A stretch of DNA of 64,000 nucleotides from UBA1206 sp050953105 (GCA_050953105.1 JBMNMA010000001.1:248001-312000); one strand, 5' to 3'; shown: positions 43,301 through 52,547, counted from the stretch's first letter. The notes: a model not told the origin generated them from the sequence alone. Numbers and translations: made by a program.

Positions 43301-44678
43301 GGCTCTTTGTCAATAGTTGGGGTGAACCCGTAAAAAGGAATTCAGGTAACGGCTGTCAGGTCGCTGCCTGAATTTTGTTTTGATTAGAAAACATATGAAG
43401 AATGCGGTTTCGGAATCTATTAAAATTACGATATCCGTAAGCGTTTCTTTTCAGCACTTTGATCTTGTTGTTGCAACCTTCTGTAAAAGCATTCGAATAT
43501 GAACAGTAGAAAGAGTTGACAATCCCCTCAAACCAACGGGAAAAGGTTTCGCCACAATCCCTGAACCGTTGTATGTGCGATTCCCGAGCCATTGTAATCC
43601 ACTCTTTCAGGGCTTCTTTCTTGATATCCGGATCCCTTAAGCCGCAAAGCTTTAAGAACTGCTCCTTCATATAATGCGCTTCCAGCAGGTCGGAGCCGAT
43701 GTACAGAATTGTGTCAACCCTTATCTTTTCATCAGGTGTCAACTTATCATAACGCTTGTAAAGAATACCCTTTGAGTGCTTGAAAGCAAGACGGGTTTCC
43801 TTGATATGTTTCTTTTGTTCCTCCTTGCGTACAGACTCGAACGCCCAGAACACCTGCCTTGCGTAATGATATTTATCGATAACATAGGTGGCTTTCTTAA
43901 AGTATGTATTCGAAACGTCCCTGTAGGTTTCCCACATATCGCTTACGAAATATGCCGTTTTCGATCTGTCAAAGTGCTTGAAATAGCTGAATAAATCTTG
44001 TTTATACCTTGTTTCGAGGATATCTATTACCCTGTTATTGTTAAGGTCTGTAATAATACATTGATATTTATCTTTTCCCGTATTCCCCTTGAATTCGTCA
44101 ATGCCTATTGCCTGGGGGAGGGTTCCCGAGGGGTAGTTTACAAGGTTAAACACCCGTATTACTGTGGAGACGGAGAGCGCAACCTCTTTGGCTACGCTTG
44201 TGAAGGAGGAGACGCCTGCCAGCTTGTTGATGATGAAAGCGGAAAGGCGGTTGGTCATGCGGAAGTATCTTGGAAGGAAGCTGTTTTCCTCGAAAAAGCG
44301 TTTGCCGCATTGGCAGCGGTATCTCCGTTTTCTTAATATGAGTTCGACATTCTTACCCAGGATAGGTATATCCTTGATATGCTGGATACGGTAGTCATGC
44401 ACTGTCCTTGTTGCGGCGCCGCAACAAGGACAGCGGTGTTCTTTTTGCGTAAGCTCGATGTGAATTTCGGTAATTTGTGCTTTTTGAACTACATTTTTTA
44501 CAATTACATCTTTTAAATCAATAAGTTTTGTGCTATTATCATTGCAGGGCATATTTTCGTCTCCGTTTCATGGTGTTGTGCAATTCCCATTTTAACGGAT
44601 TCGTCAAAAATATGCTCTACTTTTTTTGTTTCTGTTTTGTAGATTATTTTCCCTTACCCCAACATTTATTATAGAGCC
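43301..44678 (-). mobile_element. ISL3-family insertion sequence, complete, 1378 bp
   Basis: The element begins GGCTCTTTGTCAATAGTTGG at 43301 and ends, read inward on the other strand, GGCTCTATAATAAATGTTGG at 44678. The imperfect terminal repeats of about 23-25 bp match at roughly 17 of 23 positions, including GGCTCT and GTTGGGGT. It carries one transposase gene and is flanked by an identical 8-bp duplication TGAAAAAG, the length expected for ISL3 elements. The perfect duplication and intact gene point to a recent insertion. Confidence 0.95.
43356..44552 (-). CDS. ISL3 family transposase
   Basis: A 398-residue transposase. The N-terminal zinc-binding part has CPCCGAATRTVHDYR and RCQCGKRFFEE. 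A helix-turn-helix-like region follows (LAGVSSFTSVAKEVALSVST). The DDE domain has the first Asp in AIGIDEFKGN, the second in YFVSDMWETYRD, and the Glu region near SNAFTEGCNNKIKVLKRNAYG, which is the ISL3 signature. The frame is uninterrupted, so the enzyme is likely active. It fills most of the IS and is read opposite to purB and the racemase. Confidence 0.95.
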   Translation of the reverse strand: MPCNDNSTKLIDLKDVIVKNVVQKAQITEIHIELTQKEHRCPCCGAATRTVHDYRIQHIKDIPILGKNVELILRKRRYRCQCGKRFFEENSFLPRYFRMTNRLSAFIINKLAGVSSFTSVAKEVALSVSTVIRVFNLVNYPSGTLPQAIGIDEFKGNTGKDKYQCIITDLNNNRVIDILETRYKQDLFSYFKHFDRSKTAYFVSDMWETYRDVSNTYFKKATYVIDKYHYARQVFWAFESVRKEEQKKHIKETRLAFKHSKGILYKRYDKLTPDEKIRVDTILYIGSDLLEAHYMKEQFLKLCGLRDPDIKKEALKEWITMARESHIQRFRDCGETFSRWFEGIVNSFYCSYSNAFTEGCNNKIKVLKRNAYGYRNFNRFRNRILHMFSNQNKIQAAT

Positions 44679-45370
44679 TGAAAAAGATAGGTATTGTAGG
44701 CGGAATCGGGCCTGCCTCCACCGTTGACTATTACATGGGGATAATAGGCAAATATGCGTCCAAATACGGGCCCGACGTTTACCCCGAAATTGTTATAGAC
44801 AGTATCAATTTAAACCGGCTTATGGGGGCTATGGTTAAAGAAAATTTTGACGAGGCCTTTGAGATTATTAAGGCAAGCCTTATAAACCTTAAAAACGCAG
44901 GGGCGGATATTGGAGCGGTGGCATCAAACACTCCCCATATAATTTGGGATAAAATTCAAGAAGCAAATATCATACCCGTTATAAGCATTGTAAGTGCCAC
45001 CTGTGACTATATATTAAAATGCTCCTATAAGCGTGTTGTCGTCCTCGGAACCGAATACACAATGAAAAAGGGATTGTATGCAAAGGCACTGGAAAATATA
45101 GGCGTTACGGCAATTTCTTTGTCCCCGGAGGATATGAAGTTGGTGGGAAATATCATTTACCCAAACCTTGAAAACGGAATTGTTATTCCCGAAGACAAAT
45201 CAAAAATGATATCGGTTGCCGAAAGGTATATAACAAACTATAACGCCGATTCCCTGCTCCTCGGCTGCACCGAAATACCCATTATGATAAAGGCGGGTGA
45301 TGTGTCTGTGCCGGTGATAAATACCACCCAGATACATATAGACGCCATAGCCGAAAAGCTGTTTGAATAA
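44678..45370 (+). CDS. Aspartate/glutamate racemase family protein, start displaced by IS
   Basis: The coding frame (KKIGIVGGIGPASTVDYYMG onward) is intact for about 230 residues, but its ATG and ribosome site are left on the far side of the IS at 43289-43294. What now precedes AAA AAG is CTG at 44678-44680; the first internal ATG is 44735, which would remove the nucleotide-like first strand. The family interconverts D- and L-amino acids with two facing Cys. Here the second is present (LLGCTEIP) but the first site reads ASNTPH, with Ser instead of Cys, as in asymmetric members such as E. coli YgeA with Thr. Expression would need the CTG or the internal ATG. Confidence 0.82.
   Translation: MKKIGIVGGIGPASTVDYYMGIIGKYASKYGPDVYPEIVIDSINLNRLMGAMVKENFDEAFEIIKASLINLKNAGADIGAVASNTPHIIWDKIQEANIIPVISIVSATCDYILKCSYKRVVVLGTEYTMKKGLYAKALENIGVTAISLSPEDMKLVGNIIYPNLENGIVIPEDKSKMISVAERYITNYNADSLLLGCTEIPIMIKAGDVSVPVINTTQIHIDAIAEKLFE
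44679..44686 (+). repeat. Target-site duplication, right copy
   Basis: TGAAAAAG directly follows the right end of the insertion sequence (AGAGCC) and is identical to the left copy at 43293-43300. Confidence 0.92.
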
Positions 45371-45396
45371 GATATAAACCATTTATTGTTAGTGTT

Positions 45397-45433
45397 ACGG
45401 GCATAATCGCAATTTTTTTGCTTTTATGCCCGT
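45397..45433 (+). terminator. Hairpin after the racemase gene
   Basis: ACGGGCATAA (45397-45406) pairs with TTATGCCCGT (45424-45433), with an inner GCAA/TTGC stem, followed by TATTTCTATTCC. It lies 27 bp past the stop. Confidence 0.65.
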
Positions 45434-45454
45434 TATTTCTATTCCTTTTGACAA

Positions 45455-45483
45455 TTGTTTTTTATTATAGGGGGTTATATAAT
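45455..45483 (+). promoter_or_regulatory. Promoter of the MATE gene
   Basis: TTGTTT (45455-45460), 17-bp spacer, TATAAT (45478-45483), 33 bp before the ATG. A nearby consensus TTGACA at 45448 is 24 bp from the -10, too far to pair with it. Confidence 0.55.
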
Positions 45484-45515
45484 AGGTTTGATAATATAAC
45501 TTTTTTTGAGGATTT

Positions 45516-46970
45516 ATGCTAAACAACAAAAAAGCCGTCAACATGACCGACGGTCCCCTATTTAAAAATATAATATCCTTTACCATACCCATTATTTTAA
45601 CGGGACTTTTGCAGCTGCTTTTCAATGCCGCCGACCTTGCGGTGGTGGGGCAGTTTGCCGGGGACATTCCCTTATCCGCCGTGGGTGCCACCGGCTCTCT
45701 TATAAACCTTATAGTCAACCTGTTTTTGGGACTTTCGGTAGGTGTCGGCGTGGCTGTGGCCCAGGGGTTGGGTGCTAAAAGTGACGAAGCGGTCCGCAGA
45801 ACCGTTCACACCGCCATCCCTGCCGCTCTTGTCGGGGGTGTGATACTCACCTTTGTGGGAATTTTCGGCGCAAAGCAGTTTTTAATATGGATGAAGACTC
45901 CGGCCGAGGTGCTTGATCTTGCCACTCTTTATATGCAAATCTACTTTGCCGGAATTATCCCCATTCTCCTTTACAATTTCGGCGCCGCAATACTTCGTGC
46001 CGCCGGCGACACAAGAAGCCCCCTTATTTACCTTACCCTGGCAGGGGTTGTCAATGTAATTTTAAACCTTATATTCGTCATTCTTTTCGGCATGGACGTT
46101 GACGGGGTGGCACTTGCCACAACCATTTCCCAAACCCTTGCGGTGGGGCTGGTTATAAGAACCTTGGTTAAACGCAGCGACGCCTGCCGGCTGTATTTAA
46201 AAAAGCTTAAATTCCATGAAAAGGAACTTTTGCTTATTATTAAAATCGGACTTCCCGCCGGGATTCAGGGAACCATATTCTCAATATCCAACGTTATCGT
46301 CCAGTCCTCTATAAACTCCTTTGGCCCCGTGGTCATGTCGGGTAACACCGCCGCCTCATCCATTGAGGGGTTTGTGTATGTGGCCATGAACGCCTTCCAC
46401 CAGACGGCAATGAACTTTATAGGCCAAAACGTGGGAGCAAAGAGATTTGAACGGATAAATAAAATTCTCGCCTACTGTCTTGCCCTTGTGGCAGGGGTGG
46501 GTTTCACCCTCGGCCTTTTGGCCTTTACCTTCGGTGCTCCGCTGCTTAAAATCTACACCTCATCGGCAGATGCCATTCATTACGGTGTGGTTAGAATGTC
46601 CTTTATCGCTCTAACCTATTTCACCTGCGGCATGATGGACGTTATGACCGGTGCAATACGGGGAATGGGCTCCTCACTGGCTCCAATGATAGTTTCGGTT
46701 ATAGGTATCTGCGGCGTGCGCATAGGCTGGATATTCACCATATTTGCCGAACACCGCAGCCTTGAAGCATTATATATGTCCTACCCCCTTTCATGGGTGG
46801 CAACTTTGCTGGTTCAGGTTCTCTTTTATGTGATAATTAAGAGAAGATTGTTAGCACGAGAGGGCATAACATCCCCCCTGACGAACCATAAAGGTATAGG
46901 TGTCATAACCGCCGTCCCCACCTTAAAGGGGAAAAAAGTTGTAAATGTAAACAATAAAAAATCAGGCTGA
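45516..46970 (+). CDS. MATE family multidrug/cation antiporter
   Basis: A 484-residue protein with twelve hydrophobic helices in two homologous halves. MATE marks include FTIPIILTGLLQLLFNAADL, VVGQFAGDIPLSAVGATGSL near the N-terminus, and the second-half repeat around SIEGFVYVAMNAFHQTAMNF. It likely exports organic cations or drugs using Na+ or H+. The last codons and stop lie inside the terminator hairpin, so gene and terminator overlap. GAGGA precedes the ATG. The substrate is unknown. Confidence 0.92.
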   Translation: MLNNKKAVNMTDGPLFKNIISFTIPIILTGLLQLLFNAADLAVVGQFAGDIPLSAVGATGSLINLIVNLFLGLSVGVGVAVAQGLGAKSDEAVRRTVHTAIPAALVGGVILTFVGIFGAKQFLIWMKTPAEVLDLATLYMQIYFAGIIPILLYNFGAAILRAAGDTRSPLIYLTLAGVVNVILNLIFVILFGMDVDGVALATTISQTLAVGLVIRTLVKRSDACRLYLKKLKFHEKELLLIIKIGLPAGIQGTIFSISNVIVQSSINSFGPVVMSGNTAASSIEGFVYVAMNAFHQTAMNFIGQNVGAKRFERINKILAYCLALVAGVGFTLGLLAFTFGAPLLKIYTSSADAIHYGVVRMSFIALTYFTCGMMDVMTGAIRGMGSSLAPMIVSVIGICGVRIGWIFTIFAEHRSLEALYMSYPLSWVATLLVQVLFYVIIKRRLLAREGITSPLTNHKGIGVITAVPTLKGKKVVNVNNKKSG

Positions 46971-46987
46971 TAGCCTGATTTTTTTAA
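46958..46987. terminator. Bidirectional terminator between MATE and the convergent lipoprotein gene
   Basis: AAATCAGGCT / AGCCTGATTT around GAT (about 46960-46981), with T7 on the plus strand and T6 on the minus strand. The MATE stop TGA (46968-46970) is in the loop. Confidence 0.88.
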
Positions 46988-47550
46988 TATAATGTGGTGT
47001 AGTAGTAAACCGGGTGGAGATACCAGACGCCGTTGATTTGTAAAACCACAAATTCGGCTTTCTTTGATTCCTCATCTTTACTTCCCCAGATGTTCAGGCT
47101 GCCGGTTACCGTGGCAGCCTTTGTTATTGCCGACATATCAATTTCATAATAGTAAATGTTGTTGTCGTAATAACGGTCAAAATAATCGGGGTAGTTGGCG
47201 GGATCAATGGTAGAAACGTCTGTTACCACAAACTCCATTTTAACCTTTTTGCCGTAGTTTTCTTTATGGGCCAAGGCAACGGAGTTAAAAATATCGCTTA
47301 AATAGGAATTAAAGTTAGTATAAGGTGGAGTGGCCTCGTATTTCCACATTGCCTCCTCCACTTCGACAGCGGCGTCGTAGTCGGGGGGGAAGGCTTGGCG
47401 GTAGGTTTGGGGGTTGTTATTTAAAACACCGTCAATGACATGCTGTATTGGCATTGCTTCTTCACGGGTTATTCTTTCCGCATTTCTGGCGCAGCCGATA
47501 AGGGAAAGGCTTAATAAAACAAGGAGTATAACGGGTAATATTTTACGCAT
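46984..47550 (-). CDS. Small lipoprotein, unknown function
   Basis: A 188-residue lipoprotein. ATG 47550 (MRKILPVILLVLLSLSLIGC) follows GGGAGG, and the lipobox LSLIGC puts the lipidated Cys at about residue 20. The mature part is rich in Tyr, Asn and Asp (YYDNNIYYYEIDMSAITKAA) and ends in VNGVWYLHPV-like text, a pattern of DUF4878/NTF2-like lipoproteins. The start overlaps the ftsK stop by 8 bp, so it is translated from the ftsK mRNA. I do not know its role. Confidence 0.78.
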   Translation of the reverse strand: MRKILPVILLVLLSLSLIGCARNAERITREEAMPIQHVIDGVLNNNPQTYRQAFPPDYDAAVEVEEAMWKYEATPPYTNFNSYLSDIFNSVALAHKENYGKKVKMEFVVTDVSTIDPANYPDYFDRYYDNNIYYYEIDMSAITKAATVTGSLNIWGSKDEESKKAEFVVLQINGVWYLHPVYYYTTLY

Positions 47551-50068
47551 CCGAAACCTCCCCGCTTTTGGCAAGACGCATTTCGTCGAATTCGGCTTTG
47601 GTTATAAGGACTTTACGCTTTTTGGTGGCAGGGTCGAATTTGCCCACATAACCCCGGTCTTCCATCATGTCAATTATTTTTTGTGCCCGGGCGTAACCCA
47701 CCGAAAGCTTGCGCTGGAGCAGGGACGTTGACATGGTGTCATACTCAAAGGCAACCCCTAAGGCGTCGATAAACAAGGGGTCTTCCTTTTCATCCCCTAT
47801 GGAAGAACCACCGTCGTCTGACCTGCGCTTGCCGTTTTTGTCGCCGCAGAGTCTGGCTTCTTCTTCAATCATCTTAATAACGTCGTCGTTGTATTCAACC
47901 TGGGCGGCGGATTTAATAAACTGGCAGACAGCAGCCACTTCCGACTTGCCGTCCACATAGGCGCCCTGAACACGCAGCTTTTTCATCATCTTAACGGGGG
48001 CGTATATCATGTCCCCCTTGCCGAGCAGCGCCTCGGCGCCGTTTTCGTCAAGGATTATACGGGAGTCCACCGACTGGGACACGGTAAAGGCAATACGGGA
48101 GGGGATGTTGGCCTTTATTAAACCTGTGATAACGTCGGTGGAGGGGCGCTGGGTGCCTACAATAAGGTGTATGCCGGCGGCCCTTGCCTTTTGGGCAAGG
48201 CGGCAGATTGAATTTTCCACCGCATCCTTTGCCGACATTATAAGGTCGGCCAGCTCGTCAATTACGATTACAATGTAGGGCAGCTTTTCCTTTTCGGGGT
48301 CCCCTTCGATAATTTCATTATATTCCTCAAGGTTTCTGGCCCCCATCTGCTCCATCTGGGTATAGCGGCGTTCCATTTCGTTAACCGCCCAGTTAAGGGA
48401 TCCTGCGGCGGTGCGGGGTTCATTAACCACCGGCACCAGCAGGTGAGGTATGCCGTTATAGCAGGAAAGCTCTATCTTTTTAGGGTCGATTAGGATAAAC
48501 TTAACCTCGTCCGGGGTTGCCCGGTAAAGGAGGGATATTATAAGGCTGTTTATGCACACCGATTTACCCATGCCCGTTGCGCCGGCGATAAGAAGATGGG
48601 GCATATCGGGAATGTCAAAGTAAACGGGGTTCCCCCCCACGTCCACGCCAAGGCAGACAAACAGCTTTGAGGGGTTGTTGCGGAAAATGTCGTTGTCTAT
48701 AAGATCACGGAGTTTAACTATTGATGCAGTTTCGTTGGGGATTTCAATGCCAATGGCAGCCTTGCCGGGAATGTTGGATTCAATTCTTACGCTTGAGGCG
48801 GCAAGGCGCATTCTTATATCGTCGGCAAGCCCCTCTATGCGGGAAACACGAATTCCCTCGTCGGGTAATACCTCATAACGGGTTACCGCCGGTCCCCGGC
48901 TGGTGGACACCAGCGTGGCCTTAACCCCGTAGGTGCGGAGCACCGATATAAGCTTTTGCCCTGTAACGGCAATGTTTTGGGAAGAATTTCTTAAAAAGTC
49001 GCTGCTGCCTTCCGAAAGGAGGGAAAGAGGGGGAAAGACATATACTTTTTCCCGGTGGGTGACATCTAACTCGTTGGTTTGAGCCACTTCTTCGTTATTT
49101 TCGGTAACTTCAGACTTTTCATCCCTTTCGGCGGGTATTGTTTCAATATCGACTTCCACTTCCTTCACTTCGTCGGCAACCTCAACCGGAGGTTCGACCA
49201 TGGCGGTTTTGGGAAGCACAAGGGGAGTTTCTTTTTCTTCGAATATCGACTGGTATTCGTCCTGAACGGTTTTTATAGGCTGCTGTTCTGCCTTTATTTC
49301 AACCGGAGGAATTTCGGTATTGCTTTCTGGCTGGATATACACCACTTCGGGCTTTTTGGATTTTTTAGAGGGTGTTTCCTCTTTTTTGGCTGTCTTTTCT
49401 TCTTTGGCTGCCCGTTCGGCCGCTCTTTCGGCTTCCCTTTCCCTCATAACACGTAATGAATGGGAAATGTTTTTAAGAAACCTTCCGATTGCCCTTAATA
49501 TTTTAAGCGGCGTGGTGCCGATAAGGAATATAAAGGAAATTATTGCAGTCAGGTAGCCTAAAATATAGGTTAAAACGCTGCCTATTAGAAAATCAAGGCC
49601 GCTGCCTATAAGTCCCCCAAACACCCCGGCACCGGTGCCGTTAACACCGTTTTTATAAAATACTTTAAGGAAGTTTTGCTCCTGGGTAAAGGATCGCTGG
49701 GCGTCGGTGGTGGTGTGAAGGTGAACCAGAGAAAGGACAAATATAAAATTGAGTATGCAAAGAAGGCACCTTGCATACATAACGTTGTTTTCCCGGTCGG
49801 TTTTCCAAAAAAGGGCTAAAACCACAAGATAAAAGGGTATAAAATAAACCCCGTAGCCGAAAAGCCCCATAAACGCCGGCGTTAGGATATTGCCCAGATA
49901 ACCGGTCTGGTCCATTGTAAACATTAAAACCAAAAGCACGGCAATCAAAACAAGCAGGTAGGGCATAAAGCCTAATTGCTTCTTTTCCTTTACCTGTTTT
50001 TCCTGCTTTGCTTTTTTTGTCTTTGTCTCCTTAGCGGTTGCTTTTGGAGAGCCTTTTTTATTTCCCAT
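47543..50068 (-). CDS. ftsK: DNA translocase FtsK/SpoIIIE
   Basis: An 841-residue DNA pump. Four N-terminal TM helices (about 30-180) are followed by a Lys/Glu-rich linker (about 190-345) and the motor, with Walker A GATGMGKSVCINSLI, Walker B IVIVIDELADLIM, the RLAQKARAAGIHLIVGTQRP block and the C-terminal gamma winged helix that reads KOPS/SRS (YDTMSTSLLQRKLSVGYARA). It moves chromosome DNA through the division or sporulation septum. ATG 50068 (MGNKKGS) follows AAGGTGA; the longer frame up to 50134 overlaps uppP and has no site. Confidence 0.94.
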   Translation of the reverse strand: MGNKKGSPKATAKETKTKKAKQEKQVKEKKQLGFMPYLLVLIAVLLVLMFTMDQTGYLGNILTPAFMGLFGYGVYFIPFYLVVLALFWKTDRENNVMYARCLLCILNFIFVLSLVHLHTTTDAQRSFTQEQNFLKVFYKNGVNGTGAGVFGGLIGSGLDFLIGSVLTYILGYLTAIISFIFLIGTTPLKILRAIGRFLKNISHSLRVMREREAERAAERAAKEEKTAKKEETPSKKSKKPEVVYIQPESNTEIPPVEIKAEQQPIKTVQDEYQSIFEEKETPLVLPKTAMVEPPVEVADEVKEVEVDIETIPAERDEKSEVTENNEEVAQTNELDVTHREKVYVFPPLSLLSEGSSDFLRNSSQNIAVTGQKLISVLRTYGVKATLVSTSRGPAVTRYEVLPDEGIRVSRIEGLADDIRMRLAASSVRIESNIPGKAAIGIEIPNETASIVKLRDLIDNDIFRNNPSKLFVCLGVDVGGNPVYFDIPDMPHLLIAGATGMGKSVCINSLIISLLYRATPDEVKFILIDPKKIELSCYNGIPHLLVPVVNEPRTAAGSLNWAVNEMERRYTQMEQMGARNLEEYNEIIEGDPEKEKLPYIVIVIDELADLIMSAKDAVENSICRLAQKARAAGIHLIVGTQRPSTDVITGLIKANIPSRIAFTVSQSVDSRIILDENGAEALLGKGDMIYAPVKMMKKLRVQGAYVDGKSEVAAVCQFIKSAAQVEYNDDVIKMIEEEARLCGDKNGKRRSDDGGSSIGDEKEDPLFIDALGVAFEYDTMSTSLLQRKLSVGYARAQKIIDMMEDRGYVGKFDPATKKRKVLITKAEFDEMRLAKSGEVSDA

Positions 50069-50085
50069 CTGTTTCACCTTAAGGT

Positions 50086-50919
50086 TTATATAAGTATATC
50101 CGCAATTATTGCCGCAATCCCTATAATTATGCAATACAGGGAAAAGGCCGAAAGCTTTTTGTTTTTGGCCATGTATTGGAGGAGTTTTATAGCCAGCAGT
50201 CCGGATATCACTGCCGCTGCCACTCCCCCGGCCAGTGCCGGAAGGCTGCCTTTGGGGAGAGGATTGTCTTTAAGCTGAAACAGCTCCAAAACATTTGCCC
50301 CCGCAATGGCAGGGATGGACATTAGGAAGGAAAGCTTTACCGCATCCTCTTTATTGTATCCCATCAGTCTGCCGCCGGCTATGGTGGAGCCCGAACGGGA
50401 AATCCCCGGGAACACCGCCGCAAGCTGAACCAAGCCCACAACAAACGAATGCTTGGGGGTTGAGTTTTCCAAAGTCAGGCCGGTCTTTGAAATTTTATCG
50501 GCAAAATAAAGTATTAGACCGTTTATTATAAGCAATACCCCGACAGCCCAGCTTACCGACGAAATAAATTCCACCTTGTCGTCAAAAAGTATGGCTAAAC
50601 CAAGGGGAAGAGTGGCCGCAAGCACAATAAGAAACAGCTTTTCGGCTTTGCTTAATCCGCCTTTTATTCTGCCGGTAAACAGCTTGGCAACAAGGGTAAA
50701 GAACCCCTTTATCATATCAAGGACGTCCTTATAATAGACGATAATAACCGCCGCAAGGGTGCCGAGATGGAGGAAAACCGCAAAGGTGAGGTTCATGCCC
50801 TCCATATCGTCAAGGCCGAAGAAGTTGGCCATCAATGATAAATGCCCGGAGGAGGATACCGGCAGAAACTCGGTTATCCCCTGTAAAATTCCATATAGGA
50901 CGCCCTTGATGAATGACAT
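50086..50919 (-). CDS. uppP: Undecaprenyl-diphosphatase UppP (BacA)
   Basis: A 277-residue membrane phosphatase that recycles undecaprenyl pyrophosphate for peptidoglycan synthesis. The two active-site motifs are LQGITEFLPVSSSGHLSL near the N-terminus and FPGISRSGSTIAGGRLMG in the middle. About eight TM helices are present and the length is standard. It lies 12 bp downstream of the solute-binding lipoprotein gene and 17 bp upstream of ftsK, so the minus-strand genes 52503-46984 form one likely transcript. Confidence 0.94.
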   Translation of the reverse strand: MSFIKGVLYGILQGITEFLPVSSSGHLSLMANFFGLDDMEGMNLTFAVFLHLGTLAAVIIVYYKDVLDMIKGFFTLVAKLFTGRIKGGLSKAEKLFLIVLAATLPLGLAILFDDKVEFISSVSWAVGVLLIINGLILYFADKISKTGLTLENSTPKHSFVVGLVQLAAVFPGISRSGSTIAGGRLMGYNKEDAVKLSFLMSIPAIAGANVLELFQLKDNPLPKGSLPALAGGVAAAVISGLLAIKLLQYMAKNKKLSAFSLYCIIIGIAAIIADILI

Positions 50920-50931
50920 TGTTAAAACACC

Positions 50932-52503
50932 TTAATTGTTGGCTTTTATAGCCTCTATTGTGTCCTCCATGGCTTGACGAACCGTATCTGCGGTGGCTTC
51001 AAACCTTGAGGCAAAGTTTTTATCAAGCTTCATAAATTCGGAAATAATGTTGCCCCAGTTAAAGGCGGCACCAAGATCAAAGCAACGCGAACCGAATATA
51101 ATGTCAAGCATTGCCTCGTCATCCTCGGTTTCGGCGTTTTTGGCTTTAAGAGCTTTTTCGTAATAAACGGGGGTGAGATAGTTTTTGGATTCCGCACCCA
51201 AAGCCTCAATAACAAGGCCCAGGTCGTAATACTCTTCATCACTCTGGCCTACGGGGATCATCATGCAGGACATGTTGTGGAAGGAAACAGAGTGGCTATA
51301 TGAATCCTGGGAGGCAGTGTGCTTGGGTATGGGAAGTATGCCGTAGGAAAATTCAAGCTGACGGTAGGACACGGCGTTGATAAGGCCGCCCATGTAGAAC
51401 AGCTCACGGCCTTCACGGAAGGCTTTTATAATGGTTTCTTCCCACACGTTGGCATACTGGTTGTATTTTCCCCCGTTGGCTACCATTACATTGCTGTCGT
51501 CCATATATAAATCAAGGACTTTGTCAAGAACGGTAAATACCGATTCGCTTTGATAATTTAAAATGGGTTCGTCGTCGCCGTCCTTGGAGCATATGGTCTG
51601 GCCGGAGGCGATGAGGTGAACGTAAATGTTATAGGTTTCGGTACCTAAGCCCCAGGTGTCAAACTCGCTCATGCCGTCGATACCGTCGGTGTCGGCGGAA
51701 ACCTGTTTTACAATCTGGGCGAACTTATCAAAGGTCCACTGATTTGTATAAACCAGATCATAAAGGTTTGTTCCGGGAAGAGCCTTTTCAAGCAGCTCCT
51801 TGTTGTAGTAAAGCACCCAGGTGCCGTCGTTGTCGTAAGTGTTAATGTCACCGCAGGCGAAAAACAGCTTGTTGCAGATGGAAAGGTCCCTTACCGCATT
51901 CTGGTCCCACCAGGGGTTGGAAAAATCTATGGATTCAATGGAAAACAGGTCTATGTAAATACCTTCGGTAACCAGCGGGTTGGAGTGGCCGTAGGCGTCA
52001 AACACAATGTCAAAGCTGCCGGTGTTGCTTTGAACAGCATTCCTGACCTTCTGGTTAAAATCGGCGGCGGTGGAGTTGTCGAGAATGCCCTGGATTTTGC
52101 AGTTGTAGCGTTCCTCGATCATTTTTCTTATTTCGTATTTGGTAACGTCCACCGAGTCGGCTTTTGATTCGTCAAAATCGGACCGCTGAATAATTTCACC
52201 GTTGTAGCCCTGAATGGAGTTGCCGCCCCAGTCACGGCAGAGCACGTTTATAATTCTGCCGTCCAGGTCTTTAATTTCAAGGTTTTTGCCGTATAAAGAA
52301 TCTTCTTCTGACGATTCCCCGGTTTCGTCGGAGGGAGAGTCTGATACTGTAGGGTTAGATTCGGTTTTGGATGAGGTTGACGACTTGTCGTCGCCGCTTT
52401 CGTTGCCGCAGGCGGCAAGGGTTGCAATGATAAATGTTAACGCAATAATAAGGCAAATAATTCTTTTCACACGGTGTTTGCCAGTATTGTTTGACTGATT
52501 CAT
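50932..52503 (-). CDS. Extracellular solute-binding lipoprotein (ABC sugar-type), orphan
   Basis: A 523-residue lipoprotein. Its signal peptide ends in IATLAACGN (lipobox LAAC). A Ser/Asp linker is followed by a bilobal periplasmic-binding fold of the sugar type, with DIVFDAYGHSNPLV, GDINTYDNDGTWVLYYNKEL and TNQWTFDKFAQIVKQ. ATG 52503 follows CAGGAGA. No permease or ATPase genes adjoin; the downstream genes are uppP and ftsK. It may feed a transporter encoded elsewhere or act as a receptor. The sequence of the binding site does not tell the ligand. Confidence 0.87.
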   Translation of the reverse strand: MNQSNNTGKHRVKRIICLIIALTFIIATLAACGNESGDDKSSTSSKTESNPTVSDSPSDETGESSEEDSLYGKNLEIKDLDGRIINVLCRDWGGNSIQGYNGEIIQRSDFDESKADSVDVTKYEIRKMIEERYNCKIQGILDNSTAADFNQKVRNAVQSNTGSFDIVFDAYGHSNPLVTEGIYIDLFSIESIDFSNPWWDQNAVRDLSICNKLFFACGDINTYDNDGTWVLYYNKELLEKALPGTNLYDLVYTNQWTFDKFAQIVKQVSADTDGIDGMSEFDTWGLGTETYNIYVHLIASGQTICSKDGDDEPILNYQSESVFTVLDKVLDLYMDDSNVMVANGGKYNQYANVWEETIIKAFREGRELFYMGGLINAVSYRQLEFSYGILPIPKHTASQDSYSHSVSFHNMSCMMIPVGQSDEEYYDLGLVIEALGAESKNYLTPVYYEKALKAKNAETEDDEAMLDIIFGSRCFDLGAAFNWGNIISEFMKLDKNFASRFEATADTVRQAMEDTIEAIKANN

Positions 52504-52547
52504 GTGCGTGTCTCCTGTATCATTTATATTTAAAGTCATTTATAATT

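Noticed and set aside
45448..45453. Consensus TTGACA as -35 of the MATE gene
   Set aside because: It is 24 bp from the TATAAT; the weaker TTGTTT at 45455 has the right 17-bp spacing.
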